DNA of 58,446 bases from an uncultured Sulfitobacter sp. (GTDB lineage Bacteria; Pseudomonadota; Alphaproteobacteria; Rhodobacterales; Rhodobacteraceae), in NCBI GenBank assembly GCA_937138475.1, contig CAKZPD010000010.1, positions 1 through 58,446 of the forward strand, read 5' to 3'. Below the pieces are notes generated by a model, which did no database searches, had not been told where the DNA came from, and saw nothing but the letters and a program-made list of their open reading frames with translations. Positions 21,495-30,334 of this stretch are shown here, in pieces. Both the position numbers and the translations under genes were made by a program. Within the stretch, counting starts at the first letter, position 1; every line of letters starts with the position of its first letter.

Positions 21495-22244
21495 ATGAGC
21501 GATTGGCCCGCCGGATATGGGCGGCTGGTGCTGGATGAGGTGGATTCCACCCTGAATGTCGCCCGCGAGATGGCCGGTGATTTGGCCGAGCCGACCTGGA
21601 TTTTGGCCCATCGACAAACCGCGGCGCGCGGGCGGCGCGGGCGCCGTTGGGCGATGGCGCCGGGAAATTTTGCCGCAACCTTGGTGATGCGACCTGCAGA
21701 GCCGGCCGGTCAGGCCGCTTTGCGCAGTTTCGTGATGTCATTGGCCTTGCTTGAGGCGTTAGAGGCCGAGGGCGACCAAGCGGGGGCATGGGCGTTGAAA
21801 TGGCCCAATGATGTGCTGCTGGATGAGCGGAAACTGGCGGGGATTTTGCTGGAAAGCGCTGGCGGGGCGCCGGGGCTTGTCTATTTGGCCATAGGGGTTG
21901 GGGTGAACCTGGTGGAGGCGCCGCCGGCCGGGGCGCTGGAGGCGGGGGCCATGGCGCCCGTGTCCTTGCACCAGCAGGCGGGGCGCGCCCCCACCCCCGA
22001 GGTGTTTCTGCACAGTTTGGCCGTTGCCTATGCCCGGCGCGAGGCCCAGTTCATCGCCGAGGGGTTTGCGCCGATCCGGCAGGCCTGGCTGGCGCGGGCG
22101 GCGCGGCGCGGAACCATGATCCGGGCGCGGATGATGCAACGCGAGGTCAGCGGTATTTTCGAGGATGTCGACGCCGAGGGCAATCTGGTGCTGGGCACGC
22201 CGGGCGGGCAGCTGAGCTTGCCTGCGGCGGATATTTATTTTTAG
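21495..22244 (+). CDS. birA: Biotin--[acetyl-CoA-carboxylase] ligase
   Basis: The enzyme makes biotinyl-AMP and attaches biotin to BCCP lysines, including that of MccA. The 249-residue protein has the adenylate loop as RGRRGRRW and the KWPNDVLL catalytic segment. It lacks the N-terminal DNA-binding domain of E. coli BirA, so it is a group I ligase that should not repress biotin genes itself. The only ribosome-site-like sequence is AAAGAAG, which is the end of repeat copy 1. The order nuoN-birA-coaX-rnj is common in alphaproteobacteria. Confidence 0.95.
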   Translation: MSDWPAGYGRLVLDEVDSTLNVAREMAGDLAEPTWILAHRQTAARGRRGRRWAMAPGNFAATLVMRPAEPAGQAALRSFVMSLALLEALEAEGDQAGAWALKWPNDVLLDERKLAGILLESAGGAPGLVYLAIGVGVNLVEAPPAGALEAGAMAPVSLHQQAGRAPTPEVFLHSLAVAYARREAQFIAEGFAPIRQAWLARAARRGTMIRARMMQREVSGIFEDVDAEGNLVLGTPGGQLSLPAADIYF

Positions 22245-22264
22245 CGGCAAGGGGAGGGGCAGCC

Positions 22265-23038
22265 ATGTTGCTGGCGATTGATTGTGGCAATACCAATACG
22301 GTGTTCTCGATCTGGAACGGGGCGGCGTTTGTCGCCACATGGCGCACCGCGACCGATTGGAAGCGCACCGCCGATCAGTATTACGTCTGGCTGAGCACGT
22401 TGATGCGGTTGCAGGGCATCGACGCCGAAATCACCGATGTGATCGTTTCGTCAACCGTGCCGCGGGTGGTGTTTAACTTGCGGGTGCTGGCAGATCGCTA
22501 TTTCAAGACACGGCCCTTGGTGGTGGGCAAAAGCGATTGCAAGTTGCCGATTGACGTGCGGGTGGATGCGGGCACTGCGGTTGGGCCGGATCGATTGGTC
22601 AACACGGTGGCGGGATATGATCTTTATGGTGGGGATTTGATCGTTGTCGACTTTGGCACCGCAACCACCTTTGACGTGTCGGACAGCGATGGGGCCTATA
22701 TTGGCGGTGTGATCGCGCCTGGCGTCAACCTTAGCCTTGAGGCGCTGCACCAGGCCGCCGCCGCCTTGCCGCATGTGGATGTGACCAAACCACCGCATGT
22801 GATTGGTACAAACACCGTCGATTGCATGCAATCGGGTGTGTTCTGGGGTTACATCGGCTTGGTCAACGGGATATGCGAACGTATCCGATCCGAGCGGGAC
22901 AGACCGATGAAGGTGATCTCAACCGGGGGTCTGGCGCCCTTGTTTCAACAAGGTCATGCGCTGTTCGATGAATTTGAAGATGATCTGACGATGCACGGGC
23001 TGACCGTGATCCATGACTATAACAAAGGTACGACATAG
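22265..23038 (+). CDS. coaX: Type III pantothenate kinase
   Basis: A 257-residue ASKHA-fold kinase for the first step of coenzyme A synthesis. DCGNTNTVFS at the N-terminus binds phosphate, GPDRLVNTVAG binds pantothenate, and VDFGTATTFDV is the third conserved motif. AAGGGGAGG precedes the ATG. It sits 20 bp after birA and 5 bp before rnj, all on one strand. Confidence 0.95.
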   Translation: MLLAIDCGNTNTVFSIWNGAAFVATWRTATDWKRTADQYYVWLSTLMRLQGIDAEITDVIVSSTVPRVVFNLRVLADRYFKTRPLVVGKSDCKLPIDVRVDAGTAVGPDRLVNTVAGYDLYGGDLIVVDFGTATTFDVSDSDGAYIGGVIAPGVNLSLEALHQAAAALPHVDVTKPPHVIGTNTVDCMQSGVFWGYIGLVNGICERIRSERDRPMKVISTGGLAPLFQQGHALFDEFEDDLTMHGLTVIHDYNKGTT

Positions 23039-23043
23039 TTTCT

Positions 23044-24711
23044 ATGAGCAATGAGCGGTTGATCTATCTGCCCCTGGGCGGCGCAGGCGAAATCGGAATG
23101 AACGCCTATGTCTATGGGTATGGCAAGCCCGGACAAGAGCGGCTGATCGTCGTTGATATTGGTGTGGCCTTCCCAGATATGGACAGCACCCCAGGTGTCG
23201 ATCTGATCCTGCCCGACATCACCTGGCTGGCCGAGCGGCGCGACCGCATTGACGCGGTTTTCATCACCCACGCCCACGAGGACCACATAGGCGCCGTCGC
23301 CCATACCTATGATCGTTTGGGGGCGCCGATCTATGCGCGCGCCTTTACCGCAAATATTGCCCGCCGCAAGATGTCCGAACATGGGCACCCGGCCGAGGCG
23401 ATAACCACTGTTTCCCCCTGGCCGCAAACGGTGCAGGCGGGGCGCTTTCACATCGGCTTTTTGCCGATGTCCCATTCCATTCCGGAATCCTCGGCGCTGA
23501 TCATCGACACGCCGGACGGGCGGGTGATCCATTCTGGGGATTTCAAGCTGGATGAAACGCCGCTGGTCGGTGAACCCTTTGATCCAGCGCTGTGGGCCGA
23601 AGTGTCCAAAGACGGGGTCAAGGCGCTGATCTGCGACAGCACCAATGTGTTCAGCCCGAACCCCGGCCGTTCCGAAGCCAGCCTGGGCCCCGAAATCACC
23701 AAGCTTGTCGCGGCGGCGCAGGGCATGGTGGTTGCCACCACCTTTGCGTCGAATGTGGCGCGGGTCAAAACCCTGGCGGATGCCGGGCAGCGGGCCGGGC
23801 GCTCTATCGTGCTGCTGGGCCGGGCGATGCGCCGCATGATCGAGGCGGCGATTGAAACCGGCGTTCTCAAGGACTTCCCCAAAGTGGTCAGCCCCGAAGA
23901 CGCCCGCGCCATCCCCCGCGAAAACCTGATGCTGCTGGTCACCGGATCCCAAGGGGAACGCCGGGCCGCCTCGGCGCAGTTGGCGCGCGGCAAATACCAG
24001 GGGCTCCAGATGAAAGAGGGCGATCTCTTCTTGTTCTCGTCCAAGACCATCCCCGGCAATGAACGCGGCGTTATTGGCATCATCAATGCCTTTTCTGAAC
24101 TTGGCGTCGACGTGGTGGATGACAGCTCGGGGCTTTACCATGTGTCGGGCCACGCCAACCGTCCCGACCTTGAACGCCTGACGGCCATCGTTCAGCCGCA
24201 AACCCTGATCCCAATGCACGGCGAACACCGCCACCTACGCGAACATGCCAAACTGGCGCAAGGCAATGGCGTACAAAGCATTCTGGCTGTCAACGGCATG
24301 ATGATTGACCTGTCCGGCAACAGCCCAAAAGTGGCCGAATACATCGAAACCGGGCGCACCTATCTGGATGGCTCGGTGCAGGTTGGCGCGCTTGACGGGG
24401 TGGTGCGGGATCGCATCCGCATGGCGCTCAATGGCCATGTCGTGGTGACGCTGATCATTGATGACACAGACGAAGCCCTGGGCGACCCATGGTGCGAGGT
24501 CATGGGCCTGCCAGAAACCGGCCGCACGCGCGTTCCGCTGGTTGACATCCTCGAGGCCGACCTCAGCCAGCTCATCGGCCGCGCCAGCGCCAAAACCATG
24601 CGCGATGACGATAAGCTGCACGATGATATGAAACGGCTCGTCCGGCAAAGCTGCCAAAATGAGATCGGAAAAAAACCCGAGGTCACAATCGTCATCAGCC
24701 GCCTCAGCTAA
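23044..24711 (+). CDS. rnj: Ribonuclease J
   Basis: A metallo-beta-lactamase/beta-CASP ribonuclease of 555 residues that matures and degrades RNA, with 5'-exonuclease activity in characterised relatives. FITHAHEDHIGAV is the zinc-binding HxHxDH motif. MSHSIPES, SGDFKLDETP and VSGHANRPDLERL are further active-site and beta-CASP elements. Length is typical. A strong terminator follows the stop. Confidence 0.95.
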   Translation: MSNERLIYLPLGGAGEIGMNAYVYGYGKPGQERLIVVDIGVAFPDMDSTPGVDLILPDITWLAERRDRIDAVFITHAHEDHIGAVAHTYDRLGAPIYARAFTANIARRKMSEHGHPAEAITTVSPWPQTVQAGRFHIGFLPMSHSIPESSALIIDTPDGRVIHSGDFKLDETPLVGEPFDPALWAEVSKDGVKALICDSTNVFSPNPGRSEASLGPEITKLVAAAQGMVVATTFASNVARVKTLADAGQRAGRSIVLLGRAMRRMIEAAIETGVLKDFPKVVSPEDARAIPRENLMLLVTGSQGERRAASAQLARGKYQGLQMKEGDLFLFSSKTIPGNERGVIGIINAFSELGVDVVDDSSGLYHVSGHANRPDLERLTAIVQPQTLIPMHGEHRHLREHAKLAQGNGVQSILAVNGMMIDLSGNSPKVAEYIETGRTYLDGSVQVGALDGVVRDRIRMALNGHVVVTLIIDDTDEALGDPWCEVMGLPETGRTRVPLVDILEADLSQLIGRASAKTMRDDDKLHDDMKRLVRQSCQNEIGKKPEVTIVISRLS

Positions 24712-24733
24712 GGGCCGGCGCAGCACGAAAAAC

Positions 24734-24770
24734 GGGGCGGCCCTTACAGAAGGCCGCCCCTTTCTTTTGT
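24734..24770 (+). terminator. Rho-independent terminator after rnj
   Basis: GGGGCGGCC and GGCCGCCCC form a perfect 9-bp stem with a 9-nt loop, followed by TTTCTTTTGTT. The T-run belongs to the end of repeat copy 2, so the repeat supplies part of the terminator tail. Confidence 0.85.
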
Positions 24771-24796
24771 TCTTAAATATCCCCGCCGGAGGCTCC
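24761..24796 (-). repeat. 36-bp intergenic repeat, copy 2 (minus orientation)
   Basis: Read on the minus strand it has the GGAGCCTCCGGCGGGG core, ATATTT, AA, then GAACAAAAGAAA; the last base differs from the other copies. It lies between the convergent ends of rnj and the helicase gene. Confidence 0.9.
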
Positions 24797-24906
24797 GACA
24801 TAACGCCTTTCACCTGGCGCGGACGGCTCTGGGCCTGGGCCTCGGCTCGGCGCAAACCGGGTCTCGGCCGCACCTGGCGGCCGGCGCGGGGCCAGATGAC
24901 CCGCGC

Positions 24907-26385
24907 CTAGCCTTGGGCGCTGCGCTCGCGAAAGCTGAACTCGATAAAGCCGGGCAAATGATCCCCCAATCCAATCACCGGGTTGCCCGGCTCGGATTTG
25001 CCGCGCCGCGTGCGTGGCTCTTGCCGGGGCGCTTTGGCCTCTGGCGTCTGTGGTGGGGCGGCTGGCGCCGGCACGGCCGCCTCGGCGGGGCTCTCGTTCG
25101 GCGCAGCGGCGGCCTGCGGGGCCGCTTCGGCCGGGGCCGGCTTCTTGCGCCGGCTGCGGGTTTTGCGGGGGGCCGGGGCTTCTTCTGGCGCGGTCACAGG
25201 GGCTGGTGCAGATGGCGCCGCCTCGGGTGTTGATGTGGCGATTGGGTTGTCAATGCGCGGGATTTCGCGCTGCACCAACGCCTCGACATCCGCCAGGTTC
25301 TTTTCATCGCGCGGCACGCAAATCATGATGGCCTTGCCATCCCGCCCGGCCCGGCCGGTGCGGCCAATGCGGTGGACATAATCCTCGGCGTGGCTGGGCA
25401 CATCGAAATTGAACACATGGCTGACCGAAGGCACATCCAGCCCGCGCGCCGCCACATCTGACGCCACCAAAAACCGCAGGGTCCCGGCCCGGAAATCATC
25501 CAGGGTCTTGGTGCGTTGGCTTTGGTCCAGATCGCCGTGAATGGGCGCCGCATCATAGCCGTATTTCTTCAGCGATTTGGCAACGATATCCACATCCATC
25601 TTGCGATTGCAGAACAAGATGGCATTGGTGCATCTATCCCCTTCGGCATCAATCAGCGCGCGCAAAAGCTTGCGTTTTTCGCTGGCCTCGCGGTCCTTGC
25701 GCGATCCCTTGAACAGGACCACGGCCTGTTCGATGGTTTCGCTGGTCGTGGCCTGACGGGCCACTTCGATCCGGGCCGGGGCCGACAGGAACGTATTGGT
25801 GATGCGCTCGATCTCGGGGGCCATCGTCGCCGAGAAAAACAGCGTCTGGCGCGTAAACGGGGTCAGGCTGAAGATGCGTTCGATATCGGGGATGAATCCC
25901 ATATCCAGCATCCGGTCGGCCTCGTCCACCACCATGATCTGCACCCCGGTCAGCAACAGCTTGCCGCGCTCAAAATGATCCAGCAGCCGGCCGGGGGTGG
26001 CAATCAGCACGTCAACGCCCTTGTCGATCAACCGGTCCTGTTCCTTAAAAGACACGCCGCCAATCAGCAAAGCCTTGGTCAGCTTCAGGTGCTTGGTATA
26101 AGTGTCGAAGTTCTCGGCCACCTGGGCGGCCAATTCCCGCGTTGGGCACAGCACCAGCGACCGGGGCATCCGCGCCCGCGCCCGCCCACGGGCCAGCAGG
26201 GTAATCATCGGCAGGGTAAAGCTGGCGGTTTTGCCGGTGCCGGTCTGGGCGATGCCCAGCACGTCCTTGCCCTCAAGCGCGGGGGGAATGGCCCCGGCCT
26301 GAATGGGGGTGGGGGTTTCGTAACCCGCTTCGTCAATGGCTTTGAGAACCTTGGGGTTCAGGTTTAGATCAGTAAATTTTGTCAT
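24907..26385 (-). CDS. DEAD-box ATP-dependent RNA helicase (RhlE/DeaD type)
   Basis: The 492-residue protein has the complete DEAD-box motif set: Q motif GYETPTPIQ, AQTGTGKTASF, PTRELAAQ, VDEADRMLDMGF, FSATM, ASDVAARGLD and HRIGRTGRAGR. The last ~120 residues are an Ala/Pro-rich, basic, low-complexity tail (KTRSRRKKP, RTRRGKSE) likely to bind RNA. Its role is unwinding of RNA in ribosome assembly or decay. A promoter candidate and a hairpin-containing leader precede it. The exact subfamily cannot be settled by eye. Confidence 0.93.
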   Translation of the reverse strand: MTKFTDLNLNPKVLKAIDEAGYETPTPIQAGAIPPALEGKDVLGIAQTGTGKTASFTLPMITLLARGRARARMPRSLVLCPTRELAAQVAENFDTYTKHLKLTKALLIGGVSFKEQDRLIDKGVDVLIATPGRLLDHFERGKLLLTGVQIMVVDEADRMLDMGFIPDIERIFSLTPFTRQTLFFSATMAPEIERITNTFLSAPARIEVARQATTSETIEQAVVLFKGSRKDREASEKRKLLRALIDAEGDRCTNAILFCNRKMDVDIVAKSLKKYGYDAAPIHGDLDQSQRTKTLDDFRAGTLRFLVASDVAARGLDVPSVSHVFNFDVPSHAEDYVHRIGRTGRAGRDGKAIMICVPRDEKNLADVEALVQREIPRIDNPIATSTPEAAPSAPAPVTAPEEAPAPRKTRSRRKKPAPAEAAPQAAAAPNESPAEAAVPAPAAPPQTPEAKAPRQEPRTRRGKSEPGNPVIGLGDHLPGFIEFSFRERSAQG

Positions 26386-26388
26386 GTG

Positions 26389-26408
26389 TGTCCATGTTCG
26401 CGGACACG
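26389..26408. repeat. Hairpin in the helicase leader next to the start codon
   Basis: GTGTCC pairs with GGACAC around an 8-nt loop, just upstream of the helicase ATG. It would cover the ribosome-binding region of the mRNA. No strong Shine-Dalgarno is visible otherwise. Confidence 0.5.
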
Positions 26409-26454
26409 TTCCTGGCCCGCTTCATCAATGAATGCCGGCCCGCGTGGCCCAAAG

Positions 26455-26472
26455 GCGGCACCGTGGTGCCGC
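26455..26472. repeat. GC-rich hairpin in the helicase leader
   Basis: GCGGCACC and GGTGCCGC are separated by only 2 nt, giving a strong 7- to 8-bp stem. It lies within the predicted 5' leader of the helicase. The rest of 26386-26620 shows only the promoter below. Confidence 0.55.
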
Positions 26473-26485
26473 GACAATTGACGCG

Positions 26486-26514
26486 TCCATATCAACTGTG
26501 CCCTTGGCCGTCAA
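26486..26514 (-). promoter_or_regulatory. Sigma70-like promoter for the DEAD-box helicase
   Basis: On the minus strand TTGACG (26514-26509) and TATGGA (26491-26486) are separated by exactly 17 bp. Transcription would begin near 26479, giving a leader of roughly 95 nt before the ATG at 26385. Confidence 0.5.
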
Positions 26515-26620
26515 ATGTTTGCCTGAAACCGCGCCGCGCAAGGCAGCTTGGGGCGAATGTGTTGCAAAATTCACTCTGTTCGGCCGGGGTTCAGGTGGGG
26601 GTCGGTCGGGCGCGCCGGCC

Positions 26621-28228
26621 CTAGACCATCATTTCCTTGGTCGCGGTCAGCTTGACCTTTGGGTAATCGCGCACCGCGCGGTCGATGTCCCATTGCAGGC
26701 GGGTCAGATAAACGATGTCGCCGTCGTGGTCATGGGCGATATGCTGGCGGTTGGCGTTGCAAAAGGCATCAACATCCGGCTTGTCACCGCTGACCCAGCG
26801 CGCCGAGGTAAACTGCGTGGTGTCAAAGCGCACAGGCAGGCCGTATTCCAGCTCAATCCGCGAGGCAAGCACCTCAAACTGTAACTGCCCGACCACGCCG
26901 ACCACAAACCCCGACCCGATCGACGGCTTGAACACTTTGGCCGCGCCTTCTTCGGCAAACTGCATCAGGGCCTTTTCCAGATGCTTGGCCTTCATCGGAT
27001 CGCCCGCCCGCACGCCTTGCAGCAATTCCGGCGCAAAGGATGGGATGCCGGTGACGCGGATCGCCTCGCCCTCGGTCAGGGTGTCGCCGATGCGCAGCTG
27101 TCCGTGGTTGGGGATGCCAATGATATCGCCGGCCCAGGCCTCTTCTGCCAATTCGCGATCCGAGGCCAGGAACATCACCGGATTGGTGATCGCCATCGGT
27201 TTCTTGCTGCGCACATGGGTCAGCTTCATGCCGCGATGAAAATGCCCGGAGGCCAGCCGGACAAAGGCCACGCGGTCGCGGTGCTTGGGGTCCATATTGG
27301 CCTGCACCTTAAAGACAAATCCGGCCACTTTGGTTTCTTCGGGCAAGATCTGCCGGGGCTGGGCCGATTGGATTTGCGGCTCGGGGCCATAGGCGGCGAT
27401 GCCTTCCATCAATTCCTTGACCCCGAATGAATTGATCGCGGATCCGAACCAAATAGGGGTCAGCGACCCTTCGGCCATCAAGGCGCGATCCAAGGGGGGC
27501 ATCAATTCGCGCACCATTTCCAGATCTTCGCGCAGCTTGTCCAGCAGCACAGCCGGCACATGTTCGGCCAGCTTGGGGTCATTCAACCCGCCCAGCTTGA
27601 TGCTGTCGGCCACATGGTTACGGTCGGCGCGGTCCATCAGCTCAAGCCGGTCATTCAGGATGTCATAGCAGCCAATGAAATCGCGGCCGACCCCGATGGG
27701 CCAGCTGGCCGGGGTCACGTCAATCGCAAGGTTTTGCTGAATTTCGTCGATGATTTCAAAGGTATCGCGGCTTTCGCGGTCCATCTTGTTACAAAAGGTC
27801 AGGATCGGCAGGTCGCGCATCCGGCAGACCTCGAACAGCTTTTGCGTCTGGCTTTCCACACCTTTGGCCCCGTCAATCACCATCACCGCCGCATCGACGG
27901 CGGTCAGGGTGCGATAGGTGTCCTCGGAAAAGTCCGAGTGGCCGGGCGTGTCCACCAGATTAAAGCGGAATTCTTTGAAATCAAACGACATGGCCGAGGC
28001 CGAAACCGAAATGCCGCGATCTTTTTCCATGGCCATGAAATCTGAACGGGTGCGCCGCGCCTCGCCTTTGGCGCGCACCTGACCGGCCATCTGGATCGCC
28101 CCGCCAAACAGCAAAAACTTTTCCGTCAGCGTGGTTTTCCCCGCATCCGGGTGCGAAATGATCGCAAAGGTGCGGCGGCGCGCGATCTCGGCGGGCAGGG
28201 CGGGGCGGTTCTGGGGCGTATCCAACAT
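26621..28228 (-). CDS. prfC: Peptide chain release factor 3
   Basis: RF3 is the GTPase that recycles RF1/RF2 after termination. The 535-residue protein shows ISHPDAGKTTLTEKFLLFGG (G1), RGISVSASAMSF (G2), DTPGHSDFSEDTYRTL (G3) and FCNKMDRE (G4). Length agrees with the E. coli protein (529). I chose ATG 28228 (MLDTPQNRPALP); ATG 28237 is also possible, and longer in-frame starts reach into the divergent promoter region. It follows the helicase gene's 5' region on the same strand. Confidence 0.94.
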   Translation of the reverse strand: MLDTPQNRPALPAEIARRRTFAIISHPDAGKTTLTEKFLLFGGAIQMAGQVRAKGEARRTRSDFMAMEKDRGISVSASAMSFDFKEFRFNLVDTPGHSDFSEDTYRTLTAVDAAVMVIDGAKGVESQTQKLFEVCRMRDLPILTFCNKMDRESRDTFEIIDEIQQNLAIDVTPASWPIGVGRDFIGCYDILNDRLELMDRADRNHVADSIKLGGLNDPKLAEHVPAVLLDKLREDLEMVRELMPPLDRALMAEGSLTPIWFGSAINSFGVKELMEGIAAYGPEPQIQSAQPRQILPEETKVAGFVFKVQANMDPKHRDRVAFVRLASGHFHRGMKLTHVRSKKPMAITNPVMFLASDRELAEEAWAGDIIGIPNHGQLRIGDTLTEGEAIRVTGIPSFAPELLQGVRAGDPMKAKHLEKALMQFAEEGAAKVFKPSIGSGFVVGVVGQLQFEVLASRIELEYGLPVRFDTTQFTSARWVSGDKPDVDAFCNANRQHIAHDHDGDIVYLTRLQWDIDRAVRDYPKVKLTATKEMMV

Positions 28229-28376
28229 GGCCCGCATATATCCGGGGCCTTGGCGCGCGGCAAGCGATGTTGCGCCCGGTCGCCCGAAATTACTTTGCAA
28301 AAATTCGGCCGGCGGGTGGCTGGTTTTCCCGGCCCAAGTCGTGTTTACTTTGGCAAAATCAAATCAGGGGAACAGC

Positions 28377-29156
28377 ATGGATTTGGGTATTCGCGGCAAA
28401 CGCGCATTGGTGTGCGCGTCATCAAAGGGGCTTGGCTTTGGCTGCGCATCGGCGCTGGCTGGGGCGGGGGTGGATCTGGTGATCAACGGGCGCGGCGGTG
28501 ACGCGCTTGACGCCGCAGCCAAGGCGCTGCGCGACGCACACGGCGTTTCCGTGACAGCCATCGCGGCGGATATCACCAGCGAAAGCGGCCGCGCCCAGGT
28601 GCTTGAGGCGGCAGGCGATGTCGATATCCTGGTGACGAATGCCGGCGGCCCGCCCCCCGGCATGTGGTCCGATTGGGACCGGGATGATTTCATCAAGGCA
28701 CTTGATGCCAATATGCTGACGCCGATTGCCCTGATGAAGGCGCTTTTGCCAGCAATGATCGACCGGGGCTGGGGGCGTGTGGTGAATATCACCTCGCAGT
28801 CGGTCAAGGCGCCTATTGCGGTGCTGGGGCTTAGTAATTCGGCCCGCGCGGGGTTGACAGGCTATGTGGCTGGCACGGCCCGGCAGGTCGCCGGATCAGG
28901 CGTGACAATCAACAACCTTTTGCCGGGAATACACGCCACGGATCGCGCCGATGCGCTGGATGGGGCGGTGGTTGCGGCGCGGGGGATCACCCTGGATCAG
29001 GCCCGCACCGAACGCGCATCGACAATTCCGGCCAGGCGCTATGGTCAGCCTGGGGAATTCGGCGCCACCTGTGCGTTCTTGTGCTCGCAACATGCGGGTT
29101 TCATCGTTGGGCAGAATATCTTGCTGGACGGCGGTGCGACCAATATGACCCTGTGA
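28377..29156 (+). CDS. SDR-family oxidoreductase with non-canonical active site
   Basis: A 259-residue Rossmann protein resembling FabG-like reductases. The N-terminal nucleotide motif reads CASSKGLGFG, VTNAGGPPP follows, and ITSQSVKAP contains the catalytic-serine strand. Where YxxxK is expected the sequence is LSNSAR, so Ser153 and Arg157 replace Tyr and Lys. The C-terminus (FIVGQNILLDGGATN) is SDR-typical. AGGGGAAC precedes the ATG. It is divergent from prfC and begins a run that continues into an ABC ATPase and two Lin0512 genes. Substrate unknown. Confidence 0.88.
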   Translation: MDLGIRGKRALVCASSKGLGFGCASALAGAGVDLVINGRGGDALDAAAKALRDAHGVSVTAIAADITSESGRAQVLEAAGDVDILVTNAGGPPPGMWSDWDRDDFIKALDANMLTPIALMKALLPAMIDRGWGRVVNITSQSVKAPIAVLGLSNSARAGLTGYVAGTARQVAGSGVTINNLLPGIHATDRADALDGAVVAARGITLDQARTERASTIPARRYGQPGEFGATCAFLCSQHAGFIVGQNILLDGGATNMTL

Positions 29157-29233
29157 CCCCGGCGCGCTTGCGGGCGGGCCGTGCGCCTGATAGCCCAAGC
29201 GCCAAAGGGATTGGGGTCAAAGGCAAAGACCAT

Positions 29234-30334
29234 ATGCAACAAGAAACCGCGCGTCTTGAAATCCGCAGCCTTCGGCGTGTGTTCGAAGGGCGCGCGGTGG
29301 TGGATGACGTGTCGCTGCGGATCAACCCAGGGCAGGTCACCTGCCTGCTTGGCCCGTCGGGATGCGGCAAATCCACCACATTGCGGATGATTGCCGGTGT
29401 CGAAATGCAAGACAGCGGCGAAATTTTCGTTGATGGCCGGCTGATCTGTGACACGGTGTTTCGCGTCCCCCCCGAGGGGCGGGAAATTGGCCTGATGTTT
29501 CAGGATTTCGCGCTTTTTCCACATCTGAGCGTGGCCGAAAACGTGGCCTTTGGCCTGAAATCCGGCACCAAGACCGACAAGCGTGCGCGGGTGCGTGAAT
29601 TGTTGCGCCGGGTGGATTTGCTGCGTTTTATTGATGAATACCCCCATCAGCTTTCGGGTGGCGAACAGCAGCGCGTCGCGCTGGCACGGGCCTTGGCGCC
29701 GCGCCCCAAGATCATGCTGATGGACGAGCCATTCTCGGGGCTTGATAACCGGCTGCGGGATGGCATTCGGGATGAAACCCTCAGCATCCTGAAAGAGGAA
29801 GACACCGCCGTCCTGTTGGTCACCCACGAACCCGACGAGGCGATGCGCATGGCCGATGAAATCGCGTTGATGCGCGATGGCAAGATTGTGCAACAAGGCG
29901 CGCCCTATAACGTCTATACCCGCCCGGTGGATCGCGCCGCCGTGGCGTTTTTCAGCGATACCAATGTGCTGCATGCGCAGGTGCAGGGCGCGTTGGCCCA
30001 AACCCCCTTTGGGCGGTTTCTGGCGCCCGGTCATGCCGATGGCACGGCGGTTGATATCGTGTTCCGGCCCCAGCATGTGCGCATTGATTTTGATCGCAAC
30101 GGCCAAGGCCCCAAGCCCACCGCCACAGATGGAACCGCCGCACGCGGGGTGGTCAAACGGGCGCGATTCATGGGCAACGAAAGCCTGGTGGAATTCGCCA
30201 TGGATTATGACGGGTCCGAATTGCGGGTGACGGTGCCAAACGTGTTCTTGCCGCGGGTCGGCACCCCTTTGTGGCTGACCATCCGGCGCGATAAATGTTT
30301 CGTTTTCAAAGCATTGACCCAGGGGGCAGAATGA
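29234..30334 (+). CDS. Orphan ABC transporter ATP-binding protein (FbpC/PotA-like, with TOBE)
   Basis: The 366-residue ATPase has Walker A GPSGCGKSTT, the Q-loop region LMFQDFALFPHLSV, signature LSGGEQQRVALARAL, Walker B KIMLMDEPFSGLD and switch VTHEPDEA. The C-terminal ~120 residues form a TOBE-like domain (VFRPQHVRI). It is closest to importers of iron or other small solutes. No permease or binding-protein gene is nearby. Its stop overlaps the ATG of the first Lin0512 gene (ATGA), which suggests joint translation. Whether it serves a transporter encoded elsewhere is unknown. ATG 29234 is the natural start; longer in-frame starts lie inside the SDR gene. Confidence 0.92.
   Translation: MQQETARLEIRSLRRVFEGRAVVDDVSLRINPGQVTCLLGPSGCGKSTTLRMIAGVEMQDSGEIFVDGRLICDTVFRVPPEGREIGLMFQDFALFPHLSVAENVAFGLKSGTKTDKRARVRELLRRVDLLRFIDEYPHQLSGGEQQRVALARALAPRPKIMLMDEPFSGLDNRLRDGIRDETLSILKEEDTAVLLVTHEPDEAMRMADEIALMRDGKIVQQGAPYNVYTRPVDRAAVAFFSDTNVLHAQVQGALAQTPFGRFLAPGHADGTAVDIVFRPQHVRIDFDRNGQGPKPTATDGTAARGVVKRARFMGNESLVEFAMDYDGSELRVTVPNVFLPRVGTPLWLTIRRDKCFVFKALTQGAE

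Noticed and set aside
18741..21550. Long minus-strand frames opposite nuoM and nuoN (422 and 437 codons)
   Set aside because: They mirror the codon bias of the membrane-protein genes and give His/Gln/Arg-rich products with no domain.
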